A stretch of DNA of 64,000 nucleotides from an uncultured bacterium. GTDB lineage: Bacteria; Bacteroidota; Bacteroidia; Bacteroidales; Bacteroidaceae. This document shows, piece after piece, positions 7,738 to 15,953 of the stretch. The translations under genes were made by a program, and so were the position numbers. The stretch spans positions 1-64,000 of the forward strand of contig CAJMSQ010000003.1 in assembly GCA_905216095.1 (NCBI GenBank). The letters run 5' to 3'. Within the stretch, counting starts at the first letter, position 1; each line of letters starts with the position of its first letter. The notes beneath the pieces were generated by a model. The model was not told where the DNA came from. It ran no database searches and saw nothing but the letters and a program-made list of their open reading frames with translations.

Positions 7738-9540
7738 ATGAATACGAAGACCATCCGAAAAATTTTTTCCGTCCTTGTCGGGCTGCTTGCCGTCGTGGCC
7801 GCAGCCGGTTGCGGCGGCTCCCGTACTGCCGTGAAGGCGGAAGCGGCGGCCGGGGACAGTCTTCCCGTGCGGCAGCTCGGTTATGCCGACGCGCGCCGCT
7901 TCGATGCGCTCTTCCTTGAGGCCGTCCGGCAGAAGCAGAAGGAGAACTATGATGCCGAATACGAGTTGCTGGACGCCGCCCTGGCCATCTCGCCCGACGC
8001 CCCCGAGGCGCTCTACGAGATGGCCCTGCTGAAGTTGTCCTTCCGCAGCATGAACGACACGCTGCGCCGCGTGCAAGGCGACTCTTTGCTGCAACTGGCC
8101 GTGCGCTATGCCCCCGAAAATACGGACTACAAGGAGACACTGGCCAACCATCTGGCCCGCAGCGGCGACTACAAGGCGGCCATTTCCATCTACCGGGCAC
8201 TGGCGGAAAAGAAGCCTACGGTCGAGACGCTCTCCGTGCTGGCCGCGCTGCAGGAGGAGGCTGCCGACTATGCGGGGGCCGTGCGTACCATCGAGAAGAT
8301 GGAACAGATAGACGGCCGCAACGAGGCCTACAGTCTCGAAAAGTTCAAGATGTATGACCTGATGGGCGACAAGGCGCGGGCATACGCCGCCATCGAGGAA
8401 CTGTGCGCCGAATACCCTGCCGACCTGACCTACCGCGTGCTGCTGGGCGACCTGTACCAGCAACAGGGATACGGGGAAATGGCGCTGGCCGTATACAAAG
8501 ACGTGCTGGCCTCGGAGCCCGACAACAGCTATGCGCAGATTTCGCTGCTGGCCTACTACAAGAAGGCCGGCGAAGATTCGCTCTACAATGCACTCATCGA
8601 GGATGTAGTGCTCAATCCCAATGCGCAGAACGAGGCCAAGGTCGAGGCCATGCGCGGCTATGTGGCCGACAATCTGGTGCAACACGCGGACAGCACGCCC
8701 GTGCTGCGGCTTTTCGAGCGGGTGCTGGAACAACCGCAGGAGAACCGCGCGCTGGGAGAGCTGTGCGCCCGTTATATGACGGCCAAGGGGATGCCTGCCG
8801 AGGCGTTGGCTCCCGTCATGCGCCGCATACTCGAGGTCGAGCCGGACTATACCATGGCCCGGATGCAACTGCTCGACATCCTCATCCGCGCCAACGACAT
8901 GGAAGGCGTGGCCAACCTGTGCCGGGAGGGAAGCATATACGACCCGACGCGCGTGGTGTTCTATTATTACGAAGGACTTGCGCGGCTGAACCGGCACGAG
9001 GACGAGGCCGCGCTGAAGTGCCTCATGGCCGGCGCCGAACACATTGACGAAACGACCGACAAGGAGCTGGCCTCAGGGCTCTATGCCACGCTGGGCGACC
9101 TCCTCCACGAGCGCGGAGAGAAGCAGAAGGCTTATGAAGCCTACGACATGGCGCTGGAGTATAAGGGAGACAATCTGGTGTGCCTCAACAACTATGCCTA
9201 CTTCCTCTCGCTCGACGGACAGCGGCTCGAATATGCCCAGGCGATGAGCCGGCGCACCATTGACGCCGAACCGGGCAACGCCACGTACATGGATACCTAC
9301 GCCTGGATTCTGTTTTGCCGCAAACAGTACACGCAGGCCCGCATCTACATCGACCAGCTGCTGGGCGACATCGAGGAGACGGCCGAGAACGCGACGCTTT
9401 TCGACCATGCCGGCGACATTTATTATCGGGTGGGCGAGCGCAACGAGGCGGTGAAATTCTGGATAAAGTCGCTCGGACTGTCCGAAGACGACACCTTGCG
9501 CAGCCGGCTCCGGGTCAAGATACGACGACGCCGCATCTGA
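7738..9540 (+). CDS. TPR repeat lipoprotein
   Basis: A 600-residue protein with a lipoprotein signal (hydrophobic stretch then AAAGC, lipidated Cys25) followed by about ten to twelve tetratricopeptide-like helical hairpins, recognisable by repeats such as YAPENTDYKETLANHLARSG, EPDNSYAQISLLAYYKKAGE and EYKGDNLVCLNNYAYFLSL. TPR lipoproteins act as scaffolds at the membrane. The ATG at 7738 is chosen because it begins the signal peptide; the upstream in-frame part overlaps dut. In Bacteroidales it regularly sits between dut and DUF4292/EnvC genes, which suggests an envelope-assembly role. The partner is unknown. Confidence 0.88.
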   Translation: MNTKTIRKIFSVLVGLLAVVAAAGCGGSRTAVKAEAAAGDSLPVRQLGYADARRFDALFLEAVRQKQKENYDAEYELLDAALAISPDAPEALYEMALLKLSFRSMNDTLRRVQGDSLLQLAVRYAPENTDYKETLANHLARSGDYKAAISIYRALAEKKPTVETLSVLAALQEEAADYAGAVRTIEKMEQIDGRNEAYSLEKFKMYDLMGDKARAYAAIEELCAEYPADLTYRVLLGDLYQQQGYGEMALAVYKDVLASEPDNSYAQISLLAYYKKAGEDSLYNALIEDVVLNPNAQNEAKVEAMRGYVADNLVQHADSTPVLRLFERVLEQPQENRALGELCARYMTAKGMPAEALAPVMRRILEVEPDYTMARMQLLDILIRANDMEGVANLCREGSIYDPTRVVFYYYEGLARLNRHEDEAALKCLMAGAEHIDETTDKELASGLYATLGDLLHERGEKQKAYEAYDMALEYKGDNLVCLNNYAYFLSLDGQRLEYAQAMSRRTIDAEPGNATYMDTYAWILFCRKQYTQARIYIDQLLGDIEETAENATLFDHAGDIYYRVGERNEAVKFWIKSLGLSEDDTLRSRLRVKIRRRRI

Positions 9541-9609
9541 CGCCGCGGAGCTACGCGGAACGCTTGCTTTCCTTACTGTAAAAAATCCACAAATCCCAAC
9601 CCCGAAAAA

Positions 9610-9687
9610 CTACATGCGACATACGAAAAACTACATGGCTTCTACGCGCTCCTACATGGCATGTAGGACGAACTACATGCCATGTAG
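9610..9687. repeat. Array of four 15-bp palindromes, exact 21-bp period
   Basis: Units start at 9610, 9631, 9652 and 9673. The last two are near-perfect palindromes (CTACATGGCATGTAG and CTACATGCCATGTAG); the first two are decayed in their second half. Spacers of six bases are GAAAAA, GCGCTC and GACGAA. It lies between the TPR and DUF4292 genes of one operon, so it would be transcribed. No promoter-hairpin module or REP arm accompanies it. Confidence 0.85.
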
Positions 9688-9767
9688 AAAACGCTATCCC
9701 GGATGCACTGAAAATCAGGACGTTCGGAAGTGTCGTTTTTCCGCTTGAAAAAGAAAACAAAAAGCTT

Positions 9768-10601
9768 ATGAAAATACTCAGATACCTTCCGCTCGTTGCC
9801 GTGTTGCTGGTCGCTTCGTGCCGCTCCACATCCGGCGTGCAGACTTCCAAGGTTACGGCCCCGCAGGCCGAGAACAAGGCCGAACGCTTCGCCGCCAAGG
9901 TGACCGCCAATGCCCAGACCGCGCCGGCCATCACGGCACGCATGAAGTTCGACGTCGCCGGCGGCGGAAAGAACATCAGTCTCGGCGGCACGTTGCGGAT
10001 GAAAAAGAACGAGGTGGTGCAGCTCTCGCTCACGTTGCTCGGCTTCGAGGTGGGCCGTCTGGAGTTCACGCCCGCCGAGGTGCTGGTCATTGACCGCGTG
10101 AACAAGCAGTACGTGCGCGCTGCCTATGGCCAGGTGGCCTTCCTGCGGCAGGCCGCGCTCGACTTCAACGCCTTGCAGGCGCTTTTCTGGAACGAACTCT
10201 TCATTCCCGGCACGGCCAAGGCCGCCGACGGCCTGCAACGCTTCCGCAGTTCGTCGGCAGGCGACCACACCCTGCTCGTGTTGCCCGACGCCCCGCGGCT
10301 GGAGTATTCCTTCCTCGTGGCCACGAAGACCGCGCTCATCGACCGCGTCACCGTACAAAGCCGCAATGCCGCCGAACCGGGCGAGTTCACGTGGCGCTAT
10401 GCCGACTTCGTGACCGTGGCCGGCAAGTCCTTCCCCTCAACCATGTCGTGCGCCGTCAAGGGACTGGGCAAGGATGCCGGTTTCAGCCTCTCGCTCAGCC
10501 GCATCAACAACTCGACCGACTGGGAGACGCGGACCACGGTCTCGTCCAAGTATAAGCAGCGCGACGCGGATGCCATCCTGAAGCGCCTGCTCGATTTCTA
10601 A
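9768..10601 (+). CDS. DUF4292 family lipoprotein
   Basis: A 277-residue protein with a lipoprotein signal ending LLVASC (Cys18). The body (KFDVAGGGKNISLGGTLRMKK, then LGFEVGRLEFTPAEVLVIDRVNKQYVRA) matches the DUF4292 pattern, a LolA/LolB-like beta-half-barrel family found in Bacteroidota. It probably handles lipid or lipoprotein between membranes, but this is inferred from fold likeness. It lies between the TPR lipoprotein and EnvC, its usual place. The gap to the TPR gene (227 bp) holds a palindrome array. Confidence 0.85.
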   Translation: MKILRYLPLVAVLLVASCRSTSGVQTSKVTAPQAENKAERFAAKVTANAQTAPAITARMKFDVAGGGKNISLGGTLRMKKNEVVQLSLTLLGFEVGRLEFTPAEVLVIDRVNKQYVRAAYGQVAFLRQAALDFNALQALFWNELFIPGTAKAADGLQRFRSSSAGDHTLLVLPDAPRLEYSFLVATKTALIDRVTVQSRNAAEPGEFTWRYADFVTVAGKSFPSTMSCAVKGLGKDAGFSLSLSRINNSTDWETRTTVSSKYKQRDADAILKRLLDF

Positions 10602-10630
10602 GAAAGCCTAACCCTCTTTTCCCACACCAC

Positions 10631-12016
10631 ATGTCTCTGACCGGAAAAACAATATCCCTGCTCCTGGCGGTTGTCGTGGCTGCCGCGCTTCCCTTGCAGG
10701 CACAGACCAACAAGAAAATAGAGAAACTCAGAAAGGAACATTCCGAACTGAAAAAGCAAATCGGGGAATCGGAAAAAATGCTCCGTTCCACGAAAAAGGA
10801 TGTTGCCTCCCAACTCAACAACTTAGCCATCCTCAACGCCAAAATCGGCGAGCAGCAAAAATATGTCGAGGGCATACAGACCGAAGTCACGCGCCTTTCC
10901 GGCAACATAGACACGCTCAGCCGCGAACTGGCCGCGCTGCGTGCCGACCTGACGGCGTGCAAGCACAAATACCGCCATGCCGTTTCCTACATGAACAACA
11001 ACCGGCTGCTGAAGAACAAGTGGACGTTTGTCCTCATGGCCAAGAATTTCCGCCAGATGTACCGCCGGATGCGCTATGCCTCGGAATATTCCAAGCACCT
11101 GCGGGCACAGGGCGAAATCATCAAGGAAAAGGAAAAGGTGGTCCGCGCCAAGCAGGAGCAGCTGCAGGCCGCACGGCAGGAACAGGGCAAGCTGCTGACC
11201 GAAGCCCGCACCGAGCGGAAGGCCCTCGAGGGGCAGAAGGCGGAACGGCAGGGTGTCGTGAACGAACTGAACAAGAAACAGTCGCAACTGCAGTCCTCGA
11301 TTGCGCAGGCCCGCAAAAAGCAGAACCAGCTCAACGCCCGCATCGATCAACTGGTGCGGCAGGAGATTGCCGCTGCCGAGGCAAGGCGGAAAAAGGCCGA
11401 GGCCGCACGGCGGGCCGCCGAGGAAAGGAAACGCAAGGAGGCGGAAGCGCGCCGCCGCGCCGAGGCTGCCAACCGCAGCTCCGCCGCCGGACGCACGAAG
11501 GGCGGCGGAAAGAAATCTTCCGGGACTTCCGGGAAAACGTCCTCCAAGGCCGAGCCGCGCTACGAGGCGGAAGACGCCGCCGACCGCACGCTTTCGGGCA
11601 ACTTTGCCGCCAACCGCGGACGGCTTCCCGTGCCCATCACCGGCTCATATGCCGTGACCAGCCGTTACGGGCAGTACAACGTCGAGGGGCTCAGCGGTGT
11701 CACGCTCGACAGCAAGGGCATCAACCTGACCGGACAACGGGGGGCGCAGGCGCGATGTGTCTACGACGGCGAAGTGAGTGCCGTGGCCAACATCGGCAAC
11801 TCCTATATAATTATTGTGCGTCACGGCAGTTACTATTCCGTTTACAGCAATCTCTCCCGCGTATCCGTCCGGCGCGGTCAGCGGGTCAGCACACGCCAGA
11901 CGCTCGGGACGGTGGCCACGGAGCCGTCGGGCAATTGTACGCTCCACTTCCAGCTGAGGCGCAAGAACGGAAACAATGCCGAGCACATCAACCCCCTGCC
12001 TTGGCTCGCGCGATAA
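10631..12016 (+). CDS. Murein hydrolase activator EnvC-like (M23/LytM, coiled coil)
   Basis: A 461-residue periplasmic protein: signal peptide (about 1-25, ending LQAQT), a long coiled coil (about 27-250), a charged Ala/Glu/Arg linker rich in AEAARRAAEERKRKEAEA-like runs (about 255-310), and a C-terminal LytM/M23 domain (about 335-458). The metal ligands of active M23 peptidases are missing: the usual H-x-G-x-D is replaced around GVTLDSKGINLTG. This fits EnvC, which activates amidases at the division site and does not cut the wall itself. It ends the dut run; the retropepsin gene follows at 46 bp. Confidence 0.9.
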   Translation: MSLTGKTISLLLAVVVAAALPLQAQTNKKIEKLRKEHSELKKQIGESEKMLRSTKKDVASQLNNLAILNAKIGEQQKYVEGIQTEVTRLSGNIDTLSRELAALRADLTACKHKYRHAVSYMNNNRLLKNKWTFVLMAKNFRQMYRRMRYASEYSKHLRAQGEIIKEKEKVVRAKQEQLQAARQEQGKLLTEARTERKALEGQKAERQGVVNELNKKQSQLQSSIAQARKKQNQLNARIDQLVRQEIAAAEARRKKAEAARRAAEERKRKEAEARRRAEAANRSSAAGRTKGGGKKSSGTSGKTSSKAEPRYEAEDAADRTLSGNFAANRGRLPVPITGSYAVTSRYGQYNVEGLSGVTLDSKGINLTGQRGAQARCVYDGEVSAVANIGNSYIIIVRHGSYYSVYSNLSRVSVRRGQRVSTRQTLGTVATEPSGNCTLHFQLRRKNGNNAEHINPLPWLAR

Positions 12017-12062
12017 ACCATAAAAACGCCGGACATCCGTTCCGGAACATATCACATCAGAC

Positions 12063-13007
12063 ATGAGAAAGTTAAGATTCCTTTTGCTTGCGCTCATCGC
12101 GCTGACAGTCCGGCCGAGCGCCGGTGCCCGTATGACGGGCCGTACGCCTGTGGGCGAGATACCGTTTACGTTGTCGGCCGACAACCGCATGTACGTCACG
12201 GCATTTGTCAATGGATCCGATTCTTTAAGGTTCTTAGTGGACACGGGCGCCTCGTCAATCGTGTTGAATGTCAGTTCCGCGAAGTTGAAGTCCTGCATCC
12301 GCAAGGGCGTGGAAGGCTACAACCTGGGAACAACCGGGAGCAGCCGGATAGAATACAGCAGTGGCAACACCGTCAGTGCGGGGACCGTACTTTGGGAAAA
12401 GGCCGATTGCGCGCATTTGTCCTTTTCTCCCGATTCCTGGGACGGCGTGCTGGGGCTGGGAGGCCTGGCCGCGTTCAATGTGGAATTCAATTACGACGAC
12501 CTTAAGATATATCTTTATCCCAAAGAAACGATAGAAGCGGACTCCTCCCACGTGGCCCTGCCTTTCGTATATAAGTACTCGGTGCCCTTCGTGACGCTTC
12601 CCGTCCGGCTGAACGGGAAACTCCATCACCTTTCGCTCGAGGTGGACACCGGTTCCGACCGGGCCATCGACCTCAGCACGCCGTTTGTCGGCCGGAACGG
12701 CCTGATGGGCACGCAGAAACCCTTTGCCGTCTCCACCATCATCAGCTCGGACGGCGGAGAAGGCCGGCTGGAGAATGTCTTCTTCGACGAAGTGATTGTC
12801 GGTCCGTACATCCTGCCGGGAGTGCCCGGCGCATACTCCACCCTTACGTCCGGTATGCTGAACAATGAAGACGTGGACGGAATGATTGGCAACAACTTCC
12901 TGAAACGTTTCAATATGCTGATTGATTTCAAGAGCAACATCATTTATCTCCGGCCGAACAATTTTTTGTATACCCCGTTCTATGACTTCCTCGTCAGGCG
13001 GTCATGA
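12063..13007 (+). CDS. Exported retropepsin-like aspartic protease family protein
   Basis: A 314-residue protein with an N-terminal hydrophobic signal (LRFLLLALIALTV) and two aspartic-protease motifs, FLVDTGASS (Asp60) and EVDTGSDR (Asp195), each at the start of a similar lobe. Each half ends in a hydrophobic-Gly segment (GVLGLGG and GMIGNNFL). This is the layout of clan AA pepsin-like or duplicated retropepsin proteins, common as exported proteins in Bacteroidota. Substrate unknown. It is 46 bp after envC and followed by a strong terminator, so it is the last gene of that transcript. Confidence 0.8.
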   Translation: MRKLRFLLLALIALTVRPSAGARMTGRTPVGEIPFTLSADNRMYVTAFVNGSDSLRFLVDTGASSIVLNVSSAKLKSCIRKGVEGYNLGTTGSSRIEYSSGNTVSAGTVLWEKADCAHLSFSPDSWDGVLGLGGLAAFNVEFNYDDLKIYLYPKETIEADSSHVALPFVYKYSVPFVTLPVRLNGKLHHLSLEVDTGSDRAIDLSTPFVGRNGLMGTQKPFAVSTIISSDGGEGRLENVFFDEVIVGPYILPGVPGAYSTLTSGMLNNEDVDGMIGNNFLKRFNMLIDFKSNIIYLRPNNFLYTPFYDFLVRRS

Positions 13008-13027
13008 AACGCCGGAAGCCGCCTGCG

Positions 13028-13079
13028 GGGCCGCATATATGGAGACAGAATGAACTGTCCCGTATATGCGGCCCTTTTT
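13028..13079 (+). terminator. Intrinsic terminator after the retropepsin-like gene
   Basis: GGGCCGCATATA (13028-13039) pairs with TATATGCGGCCC (13063-13074), followed by T5. The loop holds a second stem, GACAG/CTGTC. Confidence 0.85.
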
Positions 13080-13118
13080 CTGCGGGAGCGGCCGGCCCGC
13101 ATCCCTGCAAGATGTTAA

Positions 13119-13137
13119 TACTAATGGAATAGTACTA
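13119..13137. promoter_or_regulatory. BlaI-type operator dyads upstream of blaI-like gene
   Basis: TACTAAT...ATAGTA (13119-13134) and the perfect palindrome TAGTACTA (13130-13137) overlap. Such TACTA/TAGTA dyads are the known type of site bound by BlaI/MecI dimers. They lie just upstream of the -33 element at 13153-13156, a good place for autorepression. Confidence 0.6.
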
Positions 13138-13152
13138 ACTACTATGAATATA

Positions 13153-13184
13153 TTTGTGCGCAGTTGCCGGATGTACTATATTTG
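13153..13184 (+). promoter_or_regulatory. Canonical promoter of the blaI-blaR1-like operon
   Basis: TTTG at 13153-13156, a 20-bp gap, then TATATTTG at 13177-13184: the standard Bacteroidota promoter. A leader of about 68 nt precedes the ATG at 13257. Confidence 0.8.
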
Positions 13185-13256
13185 CCGTAGATAAATGGAA
13201 CGGGATGCCGTCATCGGCCGGACGCATCCGCATGTACAATCAAAAAATAGCGTATA

Positions 13257-13646
13257 ATGAATTCATACACGAAGCAGAAATCGCTTACGAAAGCGGAGTT
13301 GCACCTGATGAATCTGCTCTGGGACAAGGGAGAAGCCACCGTGCGCGACCTTGTCGGGGAGTTGCCGGAACCGAAACCCGCCTATACGACGGTATTGACG
13401 GTGATGCAGGTGCTGACAAAGAAGAAAATTGTGGAACCTTACCGTCAGGGAAAGGTTAATGTGTTCAAGCCGCTGATGTCACGCGACCAATATATCAGCG
13501 GCTTCATGGAAGAAACGCGCAACACCCTGTTCAAGGGGTCGATGAGGAACTTCCTGCTCTTTTTTGCCCGTCACGAGAAAATCGACAAGGCGGAACTGAG
13601 GGAAATACTTAAGGAAATGGAAGAAACGGATGGAGGGACCGAGTGA
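13257..13646 (+). CDS. BlaI/MecI/CopY family transcriptional repressor
   Basis: A 129-residue winged-helix repressor: LTKAELHLMNLLWDKGEATVRDL and PKPAYTTVLTVMQVLTKKKIV form the DNA-binding domain (about 9-60), and the C-terminal half dimerises. In staphylococcal MecI and BlaI the repressor is inactivated by cleavage between Asn101 and Phe102; an Asn98-Phe99 pair occurs here at the matching place (SMRNFLLFF). It is followed with one-base overlap (TGATG) by a BlaR1-like M56 gene. No beta-lactamase gene lies in the window, so the pair probably responds to some other envelope signal. Confidence 0.92.
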   Translation: MNSYTKQKSLTKAELHLMNLLWDKGEATVRDLVGELPEPKPAYTTVLTVMQVLTKKKIVEPYRQGKVNVFKPLMSRDQYISGFMEETRNTLFKGSMRNFLLFFARHEKIDKAELREILKEMEETDGGTE

Positions 13647-15151
13647 TGGATGCGCTGCTTTATGTTCTTGAGATGGCCGGCCGGATGATATTGTTGTCCG
13701 GACTGTTGATGCTGGCCTATGTGTTCTTGCTCCGGCGCCGGGCCGACTACCGTCTTTGCCGCCGGTTGTTGCTTACTGTCCCGTTTCTCTGCCTGGCCGT
13801 GCCGGCACTTCATTTCGCTTACGGGCAGTTGTCGGAACTCCGTGGTCCGCGCCAGGTGGTGGTGACCAGGGCGCAGGCCGAAGAATATCTGCATCAAGTG
13901 CCCGGAGGCAGTACGGCTGATACCGTCCTGTTGCCGGGAAAACCGATTCCGGCCGCCGCAAGCGCGGACTACGACCGTCCTCTCCGGGCCGTGGTGTGGG
14001 GCATTCCCGCCGTGTCCGCCTTGTTGTTGCTCCTGATGGGCGGCCAGTTGCTGCTGCTCGGCATCCGCTGCCGCCGCATGGCGCGGAAGTGTTCCCGTTC
14101 TGCCGACGGCGTCGTGCGTTGCCGCGAGGTCGATACGCCCTTCTCCTTTGGTCGCAGCGTCTTCCTGCCGTCCGAGAGGCTGACAGCCGATGGCGAGCGG
14201 ATGATTGTGATGCACGAACTGGCGCATATCCGGCTGGGACATTCGGCCGAGGGCCTGCTCATGGAAGCGTTCTGCCGGTTGCTTTGGTTCAACCCCTTCA
14301 TGTGGGTGGCGAGAAAGGAGCTTCGCAATGTCCAGGAGTTCGAAGCCGACAGGCAGGTGCTGGATGCCGGCACTGAAATCCTGACCTACCAGACGCTGCT
14401 GCTGGAGGAAGCCATGAAGACAAGCCCGGTATTTGCCGACGGCTTCAATCGTTCTTTCGTGCGTCGGCGTTTTGTGGAGATGAAGGCCGGTGGCCGGCGC
14501 AGGTATGCCCCTTCCATGAGGCTGCTGGCCGTGGTTGCGGCCGTGTGCATGACGGGACTGGCCTCGGTCGGCCGTGGAAAGGACGCCGTCCTGCTGAAGA
14601 TTGTGGACGATGTGCCGTCTGTGGCCCGCATCCCGGCGGCCGAAACGGCTGTTCCGGCGGTGGATGCGCCCGTAGATATGCAGTCTCCGGACAGTGCGGG
14701 CCGGGAAGGGCAGCCTTCCGCAACGGCAGCCCGCACGGAAACGCCGGAAGACGGGCGTCCGACCCGTGCACAGGACGGCTGGCCCATACTTTACGACCTT
14801 CCGGCGGCTGACGAAAGCGTTGCACGGGGGCTGTGTATGCGCCATGTCGGGGACGAGACGCATTTGGTCTTTTCGCGGGCCGTGTACTCGGACGACGATT
14901 TTTTCAAGTTCGGCGGTCCGGAGTGCTATCTCGTGGACTGTGCCACCGGAGTCCATTATCAGGCGCGGCGGTCCGTACCTGCCGAAGCCTGGGACCATTT
15001 CCACCTCCGCGGCATGAAGGGAAAGAAAATCATGGTTGCCGTGGTATTCCCCCGTTTGCCCGACAACGTGCGCGAAGTCGCCCTGTATCGTGTCACCAAC
15101 CACCTGCAAAGCGACGAACGCCTGCGCGTAAGAGATATTCTGACGAAGTAA
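13646..15151 (+). CDS. BlaR1-like M56 family membrane metallopeptidase sensor
   Basis: A 501-residue protein with four predicted membrane segments: two near the N-terminus (about 12-29 and 41-58), one at about 115-140, and one after the protease (about 286-305). The zinc motif MHELAHIRLGH (His190, Glu191, His194) and the downstream EFEAD (about 231-235) are those of M56 peptidases, which receive a signal outside and cut the BlaI repressor inside. The outer part is not a penicillin-binding domain; residues about 375-501 resemble the next gene's product. A GTG at 13643 is an alternative start. It overlaps the blaI-like stop by one base. Confidence 0.88.
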   Translation: MDALLYVLEMAGRMILLSGLLMLAYVFLLRRRADYRLCRRLLLTVPFLCLAVPALHFAYGQLSELRGPRQVVVTRAQAEEYLHQVPGGSTADTVLLPGKPIPAAASADYDRPLRAVVWGIPAVSALLLLLMGGQLLLLGIRCRRMARKCSRSADGVVRCREVDTPFSFGRSVFLPSERLTADGERMIVMHELAHIRLGHSAEGLLMEAFCRLLWFNPFMWVARKELRNVQEFEADRQVLDAGTEILTYQTLLLEEAMKTSPVFADGFNRSFVRRRFVEMKAGGRRRYAPSMRLLAVVAAVCMTGLASVGRGKDAVLLKIVDDVPSVARIPAAETAVPAVDAPVDMQSPDSAGREGQPSATAARTETPEDGRPTRAQDGWPILYDLPAADESVARGLCMRHVGDETHLVFSRAVYSDDDFFKFGGPECYLVDCATGVHYQARRSVPAEAWDHFHLRGMKGKKIMVAVVFPRLPDNVREVALYRVTNHLQSDERLRVRDILTK

Positions 15152-15181
15152 AACCGAAATCCCATACTAAAAACAACGATT

Positions 15182-15826
15182 ATGAGAAACATTCTTCCGA
15201 CCATCCTCGTCATCCTGTTCCTGACGACGTCATGTTCTTATCACTATTATTATAACGGAAGCGCTCCGAAGAAGGAAACCGTCAGCTACGACCGTTCCGC
15301 GCCCGACATCCGCCTGCCCGAGCTGGAGCGGGCGGGGGATAAGTACGACCCGACCGATTATAATACCTTTCCCGTCTACACCAAGCTGCACACGGTCGAG
15401 GCTCCCGTGTCCGAGGCCGTAAGGTCAAGGGATGCCATCTGGTGTACAAAAAAAGGCACCTACCTTGTCAGCGTCTCCAAAATGCTCTGGAACGAGCGTT
15501 ACTACCAGACGCAGTCCTCTTACAGCCTGCGCGACAGCCGCAGCGGCAAGATATATCCGCTGGTCAGGGTATGGGGGCTGCCCGTGGACACTACTTACTG
15601 GATGCATTCCGTGGCCGGCGAATGGTTCTGCCGCGTCTTCGAGTTCCCGCCCCTGGAGCCGGAGTGCACACATATCGACATCGTCTACAGCAAAGGGAAG
15701 CCCCTCGAGCACATCAAGGGCACAACGGGCTGGGGCAGGCCGGATGACGAACTGAACATCAGCGTGGCCGAGCTTCAGGCCAATCAGCCGAAGATGAGAT
15801 ACAAGCCTACGGTCATCGTGAAGTGA
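15182..15826 (+). CDS. Lipoprotein resembling the sensor tail of the adjacent BlaR1-like protein
   Basis: A 214-residue protein with a lipoprotein signal (LFLTTSC, Cys18). I do not recognise a named family, but residues about 75-180 line up with the extracytoplasmic end of the preceding BlaR1-like protein: GTYLVSVSKMLWNERYYQ against ETHLVFSRAVYSDDDFFK, SGKIYPL against TGVHYQA, and VFEFPPLEPECTHIDIVY against VVFPRLPDNVREVALY. It follows by 30 bp and is ended by a strong terminator, so it is very likely the third gene of the regulatory operon. It may be the signal-capturing partner or the regulated output. Confidence 0.75.
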   Translation: MRNILPTILVILFLTTSCSYHYYYNGSAPKKETVSYDRSAPDIRLPELERAGDKYDPTDYNTFPVYTKLHTVEAPVSEAVRSRDAIWCTKKGTYLVSVSKMLWNERYYQTQSSYSLRDSRSGKIYPLVRVWGLPVDTTYWMHSVAGEWFCRVFEFPPLEPECTHIDIVYSKGKPLEHIKGTTGWGRPDDELNISVAELQANQPKMRYKPTVIVK

Positions 15827-15865
15827 CGTTCGCCGCTCCCGGCGGCCGAAACGGCCGCTTACGTC

Positions 15866-15915
15866 CCGAGTCCGCGTAAATTACCCCGAAAGGTTTACGC
15901 GGACTCGGATTTTTC
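15866..15915 (+). terminator. Intrinsic terminator of the blaI-blaR1-lipoprotein operon
   Basis: A perfect 15-bp stem: CCGAGTCCGCGTAAA (15866-15880) with TTTACGCGGACTCGG (15894-15908), followed by ATTTTT. The T-run ends only a few bases before the typA -7 box at 15919. Confidence 0.92.
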
Positions 15916-15918
15916 CTG

Positions 15919-15926
15919 TAACTTTG
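15919..15926 (+). promoter_or_regulatory. typA promoter -7 element
   Basis: TAACTTTG fits TAnnTTTG, 27 bp before the ATG at 15954. The -33 region would fall inside the second arm of the preceding terminator. Confidence 0.65.
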
Positions 15927-15953
15927 CAGCCCGAACAGAAATATTTCATCCTT

